The position numbers and the translations under genes were made by a program. A stretch of 39,109 nt of DNA, from positions 1 to 39,109 of the forward strand of contig CACZAY010000016.1 in assembly GCA_902779265.1 (NCBI GenBank), read 5' to 3'. Position 1 is the first letter of the stretch. Each line of letters starts with the position of its first letter. The DNA comes from an uncultured Bacteroidales bacterium (lineage in GTDB: Bacteria > Bacteroidota > Bacteroidia > Bacteroidales > UBA3663). The notes beneath the pieces were generated by a model. The model did not search any database, was not told the DNA's origin, and saw nothing but the letters and a program-made list of their open reading frames with translations. Below are positions 1 through 10,269 of the stretch, piece by piece.

Positions 1-9
1 CTGATAAGA

Positions 10-206
10 ATGAAAGTGAAAGTCAACCGCCGGACCCTCGAGATTTTCGAGGGGGCGACCGCCCGGCACGCGCTGCTGAAGTATTTCCGCATCCGCAAAT
101 TCGACCTTTCCCTGGTCGAGAAAGTGGACGTTTTCGATGTCTGGGGGCACCCCATCGACCTCGACGCCCCGTTGACCGAAGGCCAGACCATCAAATACAA
201 AGCCCT

Positions 207-210
<4 letters not shown>
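10..210 (+). CDS. Small beta-grasp-like protein, 66 aa
   Basis: The ATG follows a stop codon in the first bases of the window, and the TGA overlaps the ATG of the 5'-nucleotidase gene (ATGA), so the two are translationally coupled. The pattern KVKVN near the N-terminus, an EGAT turn followed by LL, and a C-terminal L-x-EGQ-x-I strand resembles ThiS/MoaD-type beta-grasp proteins. It lacks the C-terminal Gly-Gly needed for sulfur carriage, so a ThiS function is not supported. I do not recognise it as a named family. There is no signal peptide, so it is probably cytosolic. The fold is inferred; the reading frame and coupling are seen. Confidence 0.55.
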
Positions 211-1637
<1,427 letters not shown>

Positions 1638-1649
1638 GGGAGTAAATAC

Positions 1650-2693
1650 CTACAGATTGAGCAGCTTCGCCGTGAGCTCCGTCAGGAGTTCCCCCGGCGA
1701 AGCTGCTGCTCCATCCCCGCCCTTGCCCAGGTAGTCGTACTCGCACAGCAGCGAGACGGCCGCCATCGCCTTGCGGACGGGGTAGTTGCGCACGGCGGCG
1801 TCGTATTCCCGGTAGAAATAGGGATTCACGCCGGCCAGGGCGCGCGCCTTGTCTTCGGGCGAGGGGTGGCGGTCCCGGTCCAGCAGCGCGCCGTAGCGCA
1901 GGATGCGGCTGAAGTGGGTGAACAGGGCGCTCACGGCCATCGGCATCGCGAACTTGGCGCTGTCGCCCAGGTGGGCGGCGATGCCCAGCGCCTTCGCCCC
2001 GTGCTTGTAAGAGAGTTCCCGCGTGAGTTCGAAGATGCTGAACTGGCGGGACACGCCCACGTTCCGCTCGATGTCCGCGACGGTCACGCGGGTGGCGCCT
2101 TCGGGCAGGTTCTTCGTCAGCTTGTCCGTCTCCACCACGAGGGTGGACAGTTCGGTGCCGGCCGACTCGCCCAGCAGTTCGGCCGCCTGGGGCTCGATCT
2201 GCAGCCCGCGGGAGGCATAGTAGGACTGGATCCAGCCGGGGATCTCGTAATCCCGCAGGGCGGGGGAATCCACCACCGTACCGATCTTCTGGACGCTCTT
2301 GTAGAAGGCCTTGCGCTTGTCGGCGGAGGCCTTGTGCATCAGGATCACGAGCACGGTGCTGTCGAGTGGCTCGGCACAGTAGAGGGCCAGGTCCTCGATG
2401 CCTTTCATCATCTGCGCCTCCTTCACCACCACCAGTTGGCGCTCCGCCATCATCGGGAAACGCCGGGCAGCCGTAACCACCTGGGCGGCAGTTACTTCCG
2501 AGCCGTAGCAGACGGTCTCGTTGAAGTCCTTCTCCTCTTCGGGGATGCAATGCGCGAGGATGGCGTCGCAAACGAGTTCGGGGTAGTACGGCTCGTCGCC
2601 CATCAGCAGATAGACGGGACTGAAGACGCCTTTCCGGACGTCTTCGACGATCTGGGCGCACTGGGCGCCCACATTGACGGAACTCTTCGCCAT
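1650..2693 (-). CDS. holA: DNA polymerase III subunit delta
   Basis: This is the clamp-loader delta subunit, which opens the beta sliding clamp during replication. The 347-aa protein begins MAKSSVNVG; the ATG at 2693 is preferred over an in-frame TTG nine bases upstream. The N-terminal module has the family pattern [11 protein letters not shown] near 30 and an ATPase-like fold without a Walker A motif, followed by the conserved QFSIFELT segment near 220 and an alpha-helical C-terminal collar domain. A TAAATTTG -7 element lies only six bases before the ATG, so the transcript is likely leaderless. The gene is divergent from the GH51 gene across about 58 bases. Confidence 0.88.
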   Translation of the reverse strand: MAKSSVNVGAQCAQIVEDVRKGVFSPVYLLMGDEPYYPELVCDAILAHCIPEEEKDFNETVCYGSEVTAAQVVTAARRFPMMAERQLVVVKEAQMMKGIEDLALYCAEPLDSTVLVILMHKASADKRKAFYKSVQKIGTVVDSPALRDYEIPGWIQSYYASRGLQIEPQAAELLGESAGTELSTLVVETDKLTKNLPEGATRVTVADIERNVGVSRQFSIFELTRELSYKHGAKALGIAAHLGDSAKFAMPMAVSALFTHFSRILRYGALLDRDRHPSPEDKARALAGVNPYFYREYDAAVRNYPVRKAMAAVSLLCEYDYLGKGGDGAAASPGELLTELTAKLLNL

Positions 2694-2699
2694 ACCCAG

Positions 2700-2707
2700 C
2701 AAATTTA
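2700..2707 (-). promoter_or_regulatory. holA -7 element (leaderless)
   Basis: On the minus strand this reads TAAATTTG, matching the Bacteroidota -7 consensus TAnnTTTG. It ends six bases before the holA ATG. A -33 TTTG at the ideal distance is not clear, so this is moderate evidence. Confidence 0.5.
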
Positions 2708-2721
2708 CGCAAAACTTTTCT

Positions 2722-2729
2722 TATATTTG
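2722..2729 (+). promoter_or_regulatory. -7 element of the GH51 gene
   Basis: TATATTTG matches the Bacteroidota -7 element exactly and lies 22 bases before the ATG at 2752. It is back to back with the holA element in the same intergenic gap. Confidence 0.6.
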
Positions 2730-2751
2730 TCAAAATACAAGCTTGATCCTT

Positions 2752-4299
2752 ATGAAGAGATTCCTCACGCTCGTGGCAGGCGCCTGCCTGCTCGCCACGG
2801 CCTCGCTGTCCGCCCAGGACGCGTTCGTCCGTGTCCACGACGCCGGCACCGGCGTCACCATCCCGGCCGAGATCTACGGCCAGTTCTCCGAACACCTCGG
2901 ACGCTGCATCTACGGCGGCCTCTGGGTGGGCAAGGATTCCTCCGTCCCCAACGTGGAAGGCTACCGCAAGGATGTCTTCGACGCCCTCAAGGCGCTGAAG
3001 GTCCCCGTGATGCGCTGGCCGGGCGGCTGCTTCGCCGACGACTACCACTGGATGGACGGCATCGGCCCGCAGGAGAAGCGCGGTTACCTCACGAACAACA
3101 ACTGGGGCGGCACCCTCGAGGACAACAGCTTCGGCACCCACGAGTTCCTCAACCTCTGCGAGATGCTGGGCATCGAGCCGTACATCAGCGGCAACGTGGG
3201 CAGCGGCAGCGTCGAGGAGATGGCCAAATGGGTGGAGTACATGACCTCCGACGCCAAGACCCCGATGGCCGACCTGCGCCGCGCCAACGGCCGTGAGAAG
3301 CCCTGGAAGGTCAAATACTTCGGCATCGGCAACGAGGCCTGGGGCTGCGGCGGCAACATGACGCCGGAATATTACAGCGACCTCTTCCGCCGCTACGGCA
3401 CCTACCTGCGCGACCAGTCGGGCAACCGCCTGTACAAGATCGCCAGCGGCGCCTCCGACTACGACTACAACTGGACCCGCGTGCTGATGAAGAACCTCGT
3501 GGGCAAGGGCATGGCCGGCATCTCCCTGCACTACTACACCTGCGTGGGCTGGACCGGCAGCAAGGGTTCCGCCACCAAGTTCTCCGACAAGGACTACTAC
3601 TGGTGCCTGTCCAAGACCATCGAGATCGAGCCCGTGCTGAAGAAGCACATCGAGATCATGGACGAGCTGGATCCGTCCGGCCGCGTGGGGCTGCTGCTCG
3701 ACGAGTGGGGCACCTGGTTCGACGTGGAGCCGGGCACCAACCCGGGCCACCTGTACCAGCAGAACACGATGCGTGACGCCATCGTGGCCGCGCTCAACTT
3801 CGACATCTTCCACAAGTACACCCGCCGCCTGAAGATGGCGAACATCGCCCAGGTGGTGAACGTGCTGCAGTCGATGATCCTGACCAACGACACCCAGATG
3901 GTCCTGACACCGACCTACCACGTCTTCGAGATGTACAACGTGCACCAGGATGCGGAATTCATTGATTCCGAGGTGCTTACCGGTCACGTGAAGACCGAGC
4001 GCGAGTGCGCCGTGCCCGAGGTGGACGCCACCGTGTCCCGCAAGGACGGGCAGATGCACATCTCCCTCGTGAACACCGACCTGAAGAAGGCGAAGAAGGT
4101 GCTCGTGACCTTCGACGACGCCGGCGTGAAGAACATTCTCTCCGCCCGCGTCCTCACCTCCAAGGACGTGCACGACTACAACGACTTCGGCAAGGCCGAC
4201 GTCGTGAAGCCCGTGGCTTTCAAGGACTACAAACTCACCAAGGACGGCCTGGAAGTCACCCTTCCGCCGTGCTCCGTGGCCGTTCTCGCGGCAAAATAG
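2752..4299 (+). CDS. Secreted alpha-L-arabinofuranosidase, GH51
   Basis: It hydrolyses terminal alpha-L-arabinofuranosyl residues from arabinan or arabinoxylan, releasing arabinose. The 515-aa protein starts at ATG 2752; upstream in-frame codons precede the promoter. Its signal peptide is [22 protein letters not shown]. The (beta/alpha)8 domain shows the acid/base Glu in GIGNEAWG (E195) and the nucleophile Glu in [11 protein letters not shown] (E318). The conserved N-terminal motif [15 protein letters not shown] and the segment [15 protein letters not shown] are classic GH51. A beta-sandwich C-terminal domain ends the protein. It stands alone with its own promoter and a strong terminator and is not part of a visible polysaccharide-utilisation locus. 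Confidence 0.94.
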   Translation: MKRFLTLVAGACLLATASLSAQDAFVRVHDAGTGVTIPAEIYGQFSEHLGRCIYGGLWVGKDSSVPNVEGYRKDVFDALKALKVPVMRWPGGCFADDYHWMDGIGPQEKRGYLTNNNWGGTLEDNSFGTHEFLNLCEMLGIEPYISGNVGSGSVEEMAKWVEYMTSDAKTPMADLRRANGREKPWKVKYFGIGNEAWGCGGNMTPEYYSDLFRRYGTYLRDQSGNRLYKIASGASDYDYNWTRVLMKNLVGKGMAGISLHYYTCVGWTGSKGSATKFSDKDYYWCLSKTIEIEPVLKKHIEIMDELDPSGRVGLLLDEWGTWFDVEPGTNPGHLYQQNTMRDAIVAALNFDIFHKYTRRLKMANIAQVVNVLQSMILTNDTQMVLTPTYHVFEMYNVHQDAEFIDSEVLTGHVKTERECAVPEVDATVSRKDGQMHISLVNTDLKKAKKVLVTFDDAGVKNILSARVLTSKDVHDYNDFGKADVVKPVAFKDYKLTKDGLEVTLPPCSVAVLAAK

Positions 4300-4322
4300 C
4301 ATTTTTTGCCGTCCGGTACTGA

Positions 4323-4351
4323 AAATCGCCTCCGGCGGAGGCGATTTTTTT
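4323..4351 (+). terminator. Rho-independent terminator after GH51
   Basis: A perfect 11-bp stem, AAATCGCCTCC pairing with GGAGGCGATTT around a three-base loop, is followed by a T run. It lies 24 bases after the GH51 stop. Confidence 0.88.
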
Positions 4352-4396
4352 GTACCTTTACGCGATTTTAGTGTATTACGCCTTATTACCAAGACT

Positions 4397-5257
4397 ATGG
4401 CAATCATCGAATGTAAGAACGTCTGCAAGAATTTCGGGGAGAAGGTGGCCCTCGACCACGTCAGCCTCGAGATTCCGGAAGGGCGGATCTTCGGCCTGCT
4501 GGGCCCGAACGGCGCCGGCAAGACGACCCTGATCCGCATCATCAACCGCATTACCATCCCCACGGACGGGGAGGTCTTCTTCAACGGCCGCCCCATCACG
4601 CAGGCGGATGTGGAGAAGATCGGCTATATGCCGGAGGAACGCGGCCTGTACCGCAAGATGAAGGTCGGCGACCAGGCGATGTACCTCGCCCGCCTAAAGG
4701 GCATGTCCGCGCGTGAGGCGCAGGACGCCCTCAAGGAGTGGTTCGTCCGCTTCGGCATCCAGAGCTGGTGGGACAAGAAGGTGGAGGAACTCTCCAAGGG
4801 CATGGCGCAGAAGCTCCAGTTCATCACCACGGTGGTGCACAAGCCCTCGCTGATGATCCTGGACGAGCCGTTCTCCGGCTTCGACCCGGTCAACGCCGAA
4901 CTCATCCGCCAGGAAATCCTGCGCCTCCGGGACGAAGGCGCCACCATCATTCTCTCCACGCACAACATGGAGTCGGTGGAGGAACTCTGCGACAACATCG
5001 CCCTCATCAACAAGGCCCGCCTGGTGATCACGGGCGGCGTGGAGCAGATCCGCCGCGACTACGGCAACAACAACGTCGAGCTGGTCTGGACCGACGCCGA
5101 CGGCCGCCACACGGAAGTGCTCCCGCGCGAGACCGACGGCACCTCCACGCTCCGCACCTACCTGGAGAAGGACGGCGTGCAGATCAACTCCTACAAGGAG
5201 CTGATGCCGCGCATGAACGACATTTTCATCAAACTTGTAACGGAAGGGGAGGAATAG
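4397..5257 (+). CDS. ABC exporter ATP-binding protein (NatA-like)
   Basis: This is the ATPase of a two-component ABC-2 exporter, working with the permease three bases downstream. The 286-aa protein has Walker A GPNGAGKTT (36-44), a Q-loop/D-box region, a signature variant LSKGM near 135 in place of LSGGQ, Walker B LMILDEPFSGFDP near 155, an H-loop in STHNM and a C-terminal DUF4162-like extension. The LSKG signature is usual for NatA-type proteins. Family members move Na+, drugs or lipopeptides; the substrate cannot be told from sequence. It is the first gene of a four-gene operon (4397-8273). A weak TACCTTTA at 4353-4360 may be its -7 element. Confidence 0.9.
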   Translation: MAIIECKNVCKNFGEKVALDHVSLEIPEGRIFGLLGPNGAGKTTLIRIINRITIPTDGEVFFNGRPITQADVEKIGYMPEERGLYRKMKVGDQAMYLARLKGMSAREAQDALKEWFVRFGIQSWWDKKVEELSKGMAQKLQFITTVVHKPSLMILDEPFSGFDPVNAELIRQEILRLRDEGATIILSTHNMESVEELCDNIALINKARLVITGGVEQIRRDYGNNNVELVWTDADGRHTEVLPRETDGTSTLRTYLEKDGVQINSYKELMPRMNDIFIKLVTEGEE

Positions 5258-5260
5258 CGT

Positions 5261-6616
5261 ATGAACCTGAAAACCATAGGCATCGTCATCAGCCGCGAGT
5301 ACCTGAACAAGGTCAAGAAAAAGAGTTTCATCTGGACGACGCTCCTCGTCCCCATCCTGGTGGCCGGCCTGACCGTCGGCCTGATGGTGGTGATGATGAA
5401 CACCAAGGAGAAGGTCAAGACCATCGCGGTCGTGGACCAGTCCGGCATCGTGCTGCCGTACCTGACCGACACCGAGACCATCCACTACCTGGACATGAGC
5501 CAGATGCAGCTGGACTCGGTCAAGGCGCACCTGGCCGACTTCGGCGTGGACGGCGTGCTGTCCGTAGGCGCGCTGGACACCGTCGAGAAGTCGGTCCCCG
5601 CCGACATCTACTCCCCGAAGCCCTTCGGCATGGAGCTGACCGACAACATCAACGGCCGCATCAACCGGGCCGTGGAGGACTACCGCATCTCGTCCTATGA
5701 CATCGAGGGCCTGGACCAGATCCTCAAGGACGTGAAGGCGAACGTGCACCTGCGCTCCTACACCCTGGCCGAAGACGGCTCGGAGAAGATCTCCGAAGCG
5801 GGCGTTTACAGCATCCTGTCCATGGTCCTGGGCATCTTCCTGTTCCTGTTCATCACCCTCTTCGGAGGCATGGTGATGAGCTCCGTGATCGAGGAGAAGT
5901 CCAGCCGCGTGGTGGAGGTGCTCGTCAGCTCCGTCAAGGCCACCGAACTGATGTTCGGCAAGATCATCGGCATCGCCCTCGTGGCCCTGACGCAGTTCCT
6001 GCTGTGGATCGTGCTGTCGGCGGCCATCATCAGCATCGCCGGCGCCGCGTTCGGCTTCGACAAGCTGGCGGCGTCCAATCCGACCGAACTGGTGGGCACG
6101 ATGGGCATGGATGCCGACGAACTGGCGGCTGCCGCGACGGCGCAGCTCGCCGACCAGAGCGAACTCGGCACGGTGCTCGGCACCCTGCGCAACCTGCCGT
6201 TCGGCCAGCTGATCGGCCTGTTCCTCGTCTATTTCGTCTTCGGCTACCTGCTCTACGCCTCGCTGTTCGCCGCCATTGGCTCCGCCGTGGAGAACGAGGG
6301 CGACACGCAGCAGCTGCAGCTGCCGCTGACCATCCCGCTGATGCTCGCCTATATCATCGCGCTCTACGCCTTCCGCGCGCCGGACAGCCAGATCGCGTTC
6401 TGGGGCTCCATCATCCCCTTCACTTCGCCGATCGTGATGATCTCGCGCCTGCCTTTCGGCGTCCCGGCGTGGGAAATCATCCTGTCCCTGGTCCTGCTGG
6501 TGCTGACCTTCCTGGCCTGCGCCTGGGCCTCGGCCAAGATCTACAAGGTCGGCATCCTGATGTTCGGCAAGAAATCCACCTGGAAAGATTTATGGAAATG
6601 GTTCAAGCAAAAGTAA
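5261..6616 (+). CDS. ABC-2 type exporter permease (NatB-like)
   Basis: A 451-aa membrane partner of the preceding ATPase. It has one transmembrane helix near residues 20-45, a large extracytoplasmic domain with VVDQSG near 60-70, then five or more hydrophobic segments from about 185 to 430, as in ABC2_membrane_3 proteins. The motif VIEEKSSRVVEVLVSSVKATELMFGK (split here as the cytoplasmic coupling helix near 207-230) is diagnostic. The end overlaps the start of the next gene by about 20 bases, suggesting coupled translation. Substrate unknown. Confidence 0.9.
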   Translation: MNLKTIGIVISREYLNKVKKKSFIWTTLLVPILVAGLTVGLMVVMMNTKEKVKTIAVVDQSGIVLPYLTDTETIHYLDMSQMQLDSVKAHLADFGVDGVLSVGALDTVEKSVPADIYSPKPFGMELTDNINGRINRAVEDYRISSYDIEGLDQILKDVKANVHLRSYTLAEDGSEKISEAGVYSILSMVLGIFLFLFITLFGGMVMSSVIEEKSSRVVEVLVSSVKATELMFGKIIGIALVALTQFLLWIVLSAAIISIAGAAFGFDKLAASNPTELVGTMGMDADELAAAATAQLADQSELGTVLGTLRNLPFGQLIGLFLVYFVFGYLLYASLFAAIGSAVENEGDTQQLQLPLTIPLMLAYIIALYAFRAPDSQIAFWGSIIPFTSPIVMISRLPFGVPAWEIILSLVLLVLTFLACAWASAKIYKVGILMFGKKSTWKDLWKWFKQK

Positions 6617-7440
6617 TTGCGCTGGCGGCCCTGGTGCTGCTGGCCAGTTCCTGCGAGTATCAGTACTCGTGGGAGAAGTACCGGATGGACGGCCACCGCA
6701 CCGGCGTGACCGTGCCCGGTGCCGAGAATCCCGCCGCCGCGCTCGGCACGGTGGACGGCGATACCTATACCGCCCCGAACGGCACGGCCTGGCAGAAGGG
6801 GAGCGCGACCTACGGCGTCGCCGCCGACCTGATCGCGGTGCAGCCGCAGATGAAGGAAATCAAGACGGTCGTCGGATTCGCCACCCGTGACATGGAGGCC
6901 GCCGCCCCGGAGAGCGAACTCTCCAACTGGTGGGTGGACCGCACGATGGAAGACGTGGCCCGGCTGGCCAAACGCAAGGTGGACGTGGGCATCCTGAACT
7001 TCGGCGGCATCCGCACGAGCATCCCGCAGGGCGAGGTCTGGCTGGACGACTTCGTGTCCATGTTCCCGTTCAAGAACGACCTCTGCTACGTGGCCCTCAA
7101 GGGCTCCGACCTGCAGGCGCTCTTCGAGTCCATCGCCGCCTCGCGGCCGTTCGTGATCGGCGGCGCGAAGATGGTCGTGAAACAGCACCGCATCGACACC
7201 CTGCTCGTGGGCGGCAAGCCCATCGATCCCAAGAAGACCTACGGCGTGGCCACGGTGGACTTCCTGCTGGACGGCGGCGACGGCCTGTCCGTCGCCAAGA
7301 ACGCCAAGGAACTGGTGAACACCGGCACGCGGGTCATCGACGCCGTGCTTCCGTATGTGTACAGCCTGCAGGCGGCCGGCAAACCGATCGAGTACTTTAC
7401 CGACGGGCGCCTGGTTTTTGACGAATGGGAGGAGGAATAA
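6592..7440 (+). CDS. Lipoprotein with 5'-nucleotidase C-terminal domain only
   Basis: This encodes just the substrate-binding half of a UshA-type 5'-nucleotidase. The start is ATG 6592 or 6598, inside the 3' end of the permease gene. The N-terminus is a lipoprotein signal with lipobox ASSC, so the protein is membrane-anchored in the periplasm or at the outer membrane. Family motifs include NFGGIRTSIPQGEV near 135, the FPFKNDL segment that forms the nucleotide pocket, and FLLDGGDG near 225. The metallophosphatase half is the next gene, two bases downstream, so the usual N-to-C order is reversed and split. The two proteins probably act as one enzyme; this is inference. Confidence 0.85.
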   Translation: MEMVQAKVIALAALVLLASSCEYQYSWEKYRMDGHRTGVTVPGAENPAAALGTVDGDTYTAPNGTAWQKGSATYGVAADLIAVQPQMKEIKTVVGFATRDMEAAAPESELSNWWVDRTMEDVARLAKRKVDVGILNFGGIRTSIPQGEVWLDDFVSMFPFKNDLCYVALKGSDLQALFESIAASRPFVIGGAKMVVKQHRIDTLLVGGKPIDPKKTYGVATVDFLLDGGDGLSVAKNAKELVNTGTRVIDAVLPYVYSLQAAGKPIEYFTDGRLVFDEWEEE

Positions 7441-7442
7441 GC

Positions 7443-8273
7443 ATGAAAAAGACCTTTATCGTTCTGGCGGCGGCCCTTCTGGCCTTCAGCGCCTGCAACC
7501 GGCCCAAGCTGGTGATCCTGCATACCAACGACACCCACAGCCACTTCGAGCCCATCCGCGGAGGCGAAGACAACGGCCGGGGCGGCGTGATCGAGCGCGC
7601 CGCGTTCGTGGACTCCGTCCGCACCGTTTACGGCAAGGACAAGGTCCTGCTTCTGCACGCCGGCGACTTCAGCCAGGGCTCGCCCTACTTCACCGAACTG
7701 GGCGGCGTCCTGGAGATGAACACCATCAACGACTTCGCCTACGACTGCGTCACCCTGGGCAACCACGAGTTCGACAACGACATCGAGGCCCTGACGGAGC
7801 GCGTCAAGATGCTGAAGGACACCAAGGTGGTCTGCGCCAACCTGGACCTCAGCCCCTTCGAGCTCGGCGAATATGTCAAGCCCTACGCCATCCTGCAGCG
7901 CGCCGGCATGAAGATCGGCGTCATCGGCCTCGAGTCCGACATCTCCACGGCCGTGACGAAGACCGTCGCGTCCCGCATGCAGCAGCTGGACAACGTGGAG
8001 GTGACGAACCGCTGGGCGGACGACCTGCACGACACCGAGAAGTGCGACCTGGTCATCCTCCTGTCGCACGCCGGCTACGACGTGGATCAGCTGATCGTCC
8101 CGCAGACGCGCTGGGTGGACCTCGTGATCGGCGGGCATACGCACACCTTCGTGGACGATTTCCTCTATGTGAAGAACGCCCGCGGCAAGGACGTGCCCAT
8201 CATCACCGACGGCAAGTGGGGCCTCGAAATGGGGCAGATCAACGTTCGCCGGAAGCTTTCCTCCGCACGTTGA
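7443..8273 (+). CDS. Lipoprotein metallophosphatase (5'-nucleotidase N-domain only)
   Basis: This 276-aa protein is the catalytic half of a UshA-like enzyme. The ATG at 7443 is preferred over an upstream alternative because it begins the lipoprotein signal (AFSAC lipobox). Metal-binding motifs are NDTHSH near 33, GDFSQG near 78, GNHEFD near 107, LSHAGYD near 205 and GGHTHT near 228. The protein stops just after the metallophosphatase domain (family two-domain enzymes are 450-550 aa). It is the last gene of the operon that starts at 4397. Its 3' end overlaps the convergent zinc-ribbon gene by 35 bases. Confidence 0.88.
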   Translation: MKKTFIVLAAALLAFSACNRPKLVILHTNDTHSHFEPIRGGEDNGRGGVIERAAFVDSVRTVYGKDKVLLLHAGDFSQGSPYFTELGGVLEMNTINDFAYDCVTLGNHEFDNDIEALTERVKMLKDTKVVCANLDLSPFELGEYVKPYAILQRAGMKIGVIGLESDISTAVTKTVASRMQQLDNVEVTNRWADDLHDTEKCDLVILLSHAGYDVDQLIVPQTRWVDLVIGGHTHTFVDDFLYVKNARGKDVPIITDGKWGLEMGQINVRRKLSSAR

Positions 8274-8625
8274 AGATCTTCGCGGGCGAGCGGTAATAGC
8301 TGATATCGAAGCAGCGGTACTCGTCGTGCCTGCAGCGGCCCTTCCGGTGGCCCGTGATACATTCCGGATCGAATCCGAGTTCCGAGAGTTCCGCCAGTCC
8401 CGCCGACTGGCGGTTCGCTTTCAGGAGCCCCTCCAGGATTTCGTAGTTGCGGGCGAGGGCGGCGACGGTCTCCATCCGGAGCTGCCGGCGCTCCCGGAGC
8501 AGGCGGTTGTGCCACTTGTTCTTGCAGGCCGCGTTGCAGAACTGCTTGTCCTTCCGGCCGTAGAAGACGGTGCCGCATTCCAGGCAGGCGCCTTCCCCTT
8601 CTTCTTGCTGGATCTTGTAGCTCAT
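8239..8625 (-). CDS. Zinc-ribbon protein of unknown function
   Basis: The 128-aa protein contains an N-terminal C-x2-C ... C-x3-C zinc ribbon (CLECG near 14-18, FCNAAC near 29-34), followed by a basic helix KNKWHNRLLRERR. This resembles the DUF2116-like zinc ribbons common in Bacteroidales. The rest is helical, with a second Cys/His-rich patch (CITGHRKGRCRHDEYRCFD) near the C-terminus that may bind a second metal. There is no signal peptide, so it is cytosolic. It overlaps the 3' end of the convergent metallophosphatase gene. A nucleic-acid-binding role is plausible but not shown. Confidence 0.7.
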   Translation of the reverse strand: MSYKIQQEEGEGACLECGTVFYGRKDKQFCNAACKNKWHNRLLRERRQLRMETVAALARNYEILEGLLKANRQSAGLAELSELGFDPECITGHRKGRCRHDEYRCFDISYYRSPAKIFNVRRKASGER

Positions 8626-8702
8626 CTCAGGCTTTTTCCCAAAGATTGCCCGTTTCGTTCAGACGTGCAAGGAGCCGGAAAAAAGCGGTGCGGATTTTCA
8701 AG

Positions 8703-8867
8703 GATCTTTGCCCGGAAGATTTCTTTTTCGGCGCAAGGTTTTTTCTTTGCCGATAAAAAAGCGCGAACGCGCCGGCCGCTTTTCTTCCGGCGGGCGCAAA
8801 GAAAGCGGCAAAAGCGCAAAGAATCTTCAAAAGATGCAGCCCGGGGGCGTTCCTCCCGGGTTTTATT
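8703..8867 (+). ncRNA. Candidate structured RNA upstream of ssb
   Basis: The 305-base gap 8626-8930 has no convincing gene. It holds a nested structure: GAAGATTtCTTT plus GCGC (8715-8734) can pair with GCGC-AAAG-AATCTTC (8814-8828), enclosing a GCCGCTTT / AAAGCGGC hairpin. A GC hairpin with a TTTTATT tail (8840-8867) follows. A -7-like GATCTTTG at 8703-8710 precedes it. This could be a small RNA of about 150 nt or a structured leader of ssb. There is no homology evidence. Confidence 0.3.
8840..8867 (+). terminator. Terminator-like hairpin before ssb
   Basis: CCCGGGGG pairs with CCtCCCGGG (one bulged base) around a CGTT loop, followed by TTTTATT. It lies 64 bases before ssb with no gene directly upstream on this strand, which is why a small transcript ending here is suspected. 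Confidence 0.55.
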
Positions 8868-8930
8868 GTGAAAAGCGCCGTTCCTTTGCATCGGGAGCCG
8901 GACCGCGCGGCCGGCCTTCCCGCCACTTAA

Positions 8931-9290
8931 ATGAAAGACTTTATGGAACAACTCAACCGAATCGAATTGCGCGGGGTCGTAGGCAGCGTCCGGCTGCAGA
9001 CCTTCGAAGACAGCAGGATGGCCAGGATCTCCCTGGCGACCAACTATGCCTACAAGGACCGCGACGGCACGGCCGTCATCGACACCAGCTGGCACAACGT
9101 CGTGGCCTGGGAGGGCCGCAACATCCACGGCCTGGACCAGATCGTGAAAGGGACCCGGCTCCAGGTCACGGGCCGCCTGCGCTACCAGAAGTACACCGGC
9201 ACGGACGGCGTGGACCGCATTGCGACGGACATCCTCGCCAGCCGTATCTCCATCATCGACGACCCGGAACCGATGCAGTACGAAATGTAG
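8931..9290 (+). CDS. ssb: Single-stranded DNA-binding protein, short form
   Basis: The 119-aa protein has a single OB-fold. The start may be 8931 or the ATG at 8943. Family features are RGVVGSVRLQ near 15, the FSLATN-like strand (ISLATNYAY), and the diagnostic TSWHNVVAWEG near 62. It lacks the long Gly-rich linker and the DDDIPF tip of housekeeping SSB, ending instead in a short acidic DDPEPMQYEM. Short SSB-like proteins are common in Bacteroidales, both chromosomal and on mobile elements. It probably binds ssDNA in repair or replication. A terminator follows directly. Confidence 0.87.
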   Translation: MKDFMEQLNRIELRGVVGSVRLQTFEDSRMARISLATNYAYKDRDGTAVIDTSWHNVVAWEGRNIHGLDQIVKGTRLQVTGRLRYQKYTGTDGVDRIATDILASRISIIDDPEPMQYEM

Positions 9291-9308
9291 CTGCCGCCTG
9301 ACGGGAGA

Positions 9309-9366
9309 CCGGGGGCGGGCCGGCCAAACGGCCTCACTCCTGCGGCCCGCCCCGGCCTCCTTTTTA
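9309..9366 (+). terminator. Rho-independent terminator after ssb
   Basis: A GC-rich 13-base arm (CCGGGGGCGGGCCG at 9309) pairs with CGGCCCGCCCCGG (9343-9355), followed by CCTCCTTTTT. It is the main exit point for ssb transcription. Confidence 0.8.
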
Positions 9367-10194
9367 AGACCAAACCGTTTACTATGAAGAAGATACTGCT
9401 TTTCGCGGTGCTGTTCTGCGCCGCATCCGCAGCCCTGGGCGCCCAACCCCTGCCGCAAGGCCCCGCGGGCTGGGAGGACCTGGAGAAACGGGCCCGCTTC
9501 GGCTTGTCCCAGAACCTCGCGGACTACCTGTTCCTCGGCACGCTCAACGCCGACGTCCAGTATTCCGTCCACCGTTCCTGGACCCTCCAGGCGGGGGCGA
9601 AGTACAACAACTGGACCTGGCGCCACCGCACGGACGGCCAGTTCGAGTCCCGCCAGCAGGCCTATTACATCGGGGCCCGCTGGTGGCCCTGGTATACCTA
9701 TTCCGGCTGGTGGGCCGGCACGAAGCTCCAGTACCGGGAATACAACCGGGGCGGAATCATCGCGCGCGAAACCGAGGAAGGGGATGCGTTCGGCCTCGGC
9801 GCCTCGGCGGGCTACAGCGTGCACCTGAACCCCTGGCTCGACGTGGATTTCGGCATCGGATTCTGGGGCGGATTCGCCCGGTACGTCACCTATGCCTGCC
9901 CGTATTGCGGCGAACGTATCGACGAGGCGCTGACCGACCGTCTGGGGCGCAACGCCTACGTCTCGATGCTGCTCAAGTCGAATACGCGCGACGAAATCTC
10001 CACGGCGCTGCAATGTGCCTCGCGCGGCGACCGATACCTGTGCCACCAGCTCTCCGACCGCCTTCTGCGCGGCCACTACAAGAGCGAGAACCACGCGCTC
10101 ACGGCGACGGAGAAGGAGGTGCTCCGCCTCCTGGCCTACGGCAAGACGGTCAAGGAGATTGCGGCCGAACGCAACCTGTCGGTCCACACCGTCC

Positions 10195-10260
10195 CTGATC
10201 GATTTCGGATACTACATCATCTGACCGGTCCCGCCCGCGAGGTTCCCGAGGGAAAAGGCA
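10195..10260. other. Composition boundary between the two blocks
   Basis: Upstream DNA is very GC-rich with no ATTGGCC or GGCCAAT word that I can find. From 10259 on, the palindrome and its half-sites are everywhere and GC content drops. The text just before the first palindrome (GAGGGAAAAGG) resembles that before the copies at 13551 and 27113, so the block-2 character starts at or slightly before 10248. Confidence 0.55.
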
Positions 10261-10269
10261 TTGGCCAAT
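10260..10269. repeat. ATTGGCCAAT palindrome 1
   Basis: Full palindrome, extended to CATTGGCCAATG. It is intergenic, 64 bases before the susC-like start. Confidence 0.85.

Noticed and set aside
8627..8926. A 99-codon minus-strand frame in the gap before ssb
   Set aside because: Basic, Ala/Lys/Phe-rich translation with no motif, lying over the structured intergenic region.
8622..10187. A 521-codon minus-strand frame over ssb and the DUF3575 ORF
   Set aside because: Antisense shadow in high-GC DNA with no recognisable domain; ssb and DUF3575 on the other strand are clear.
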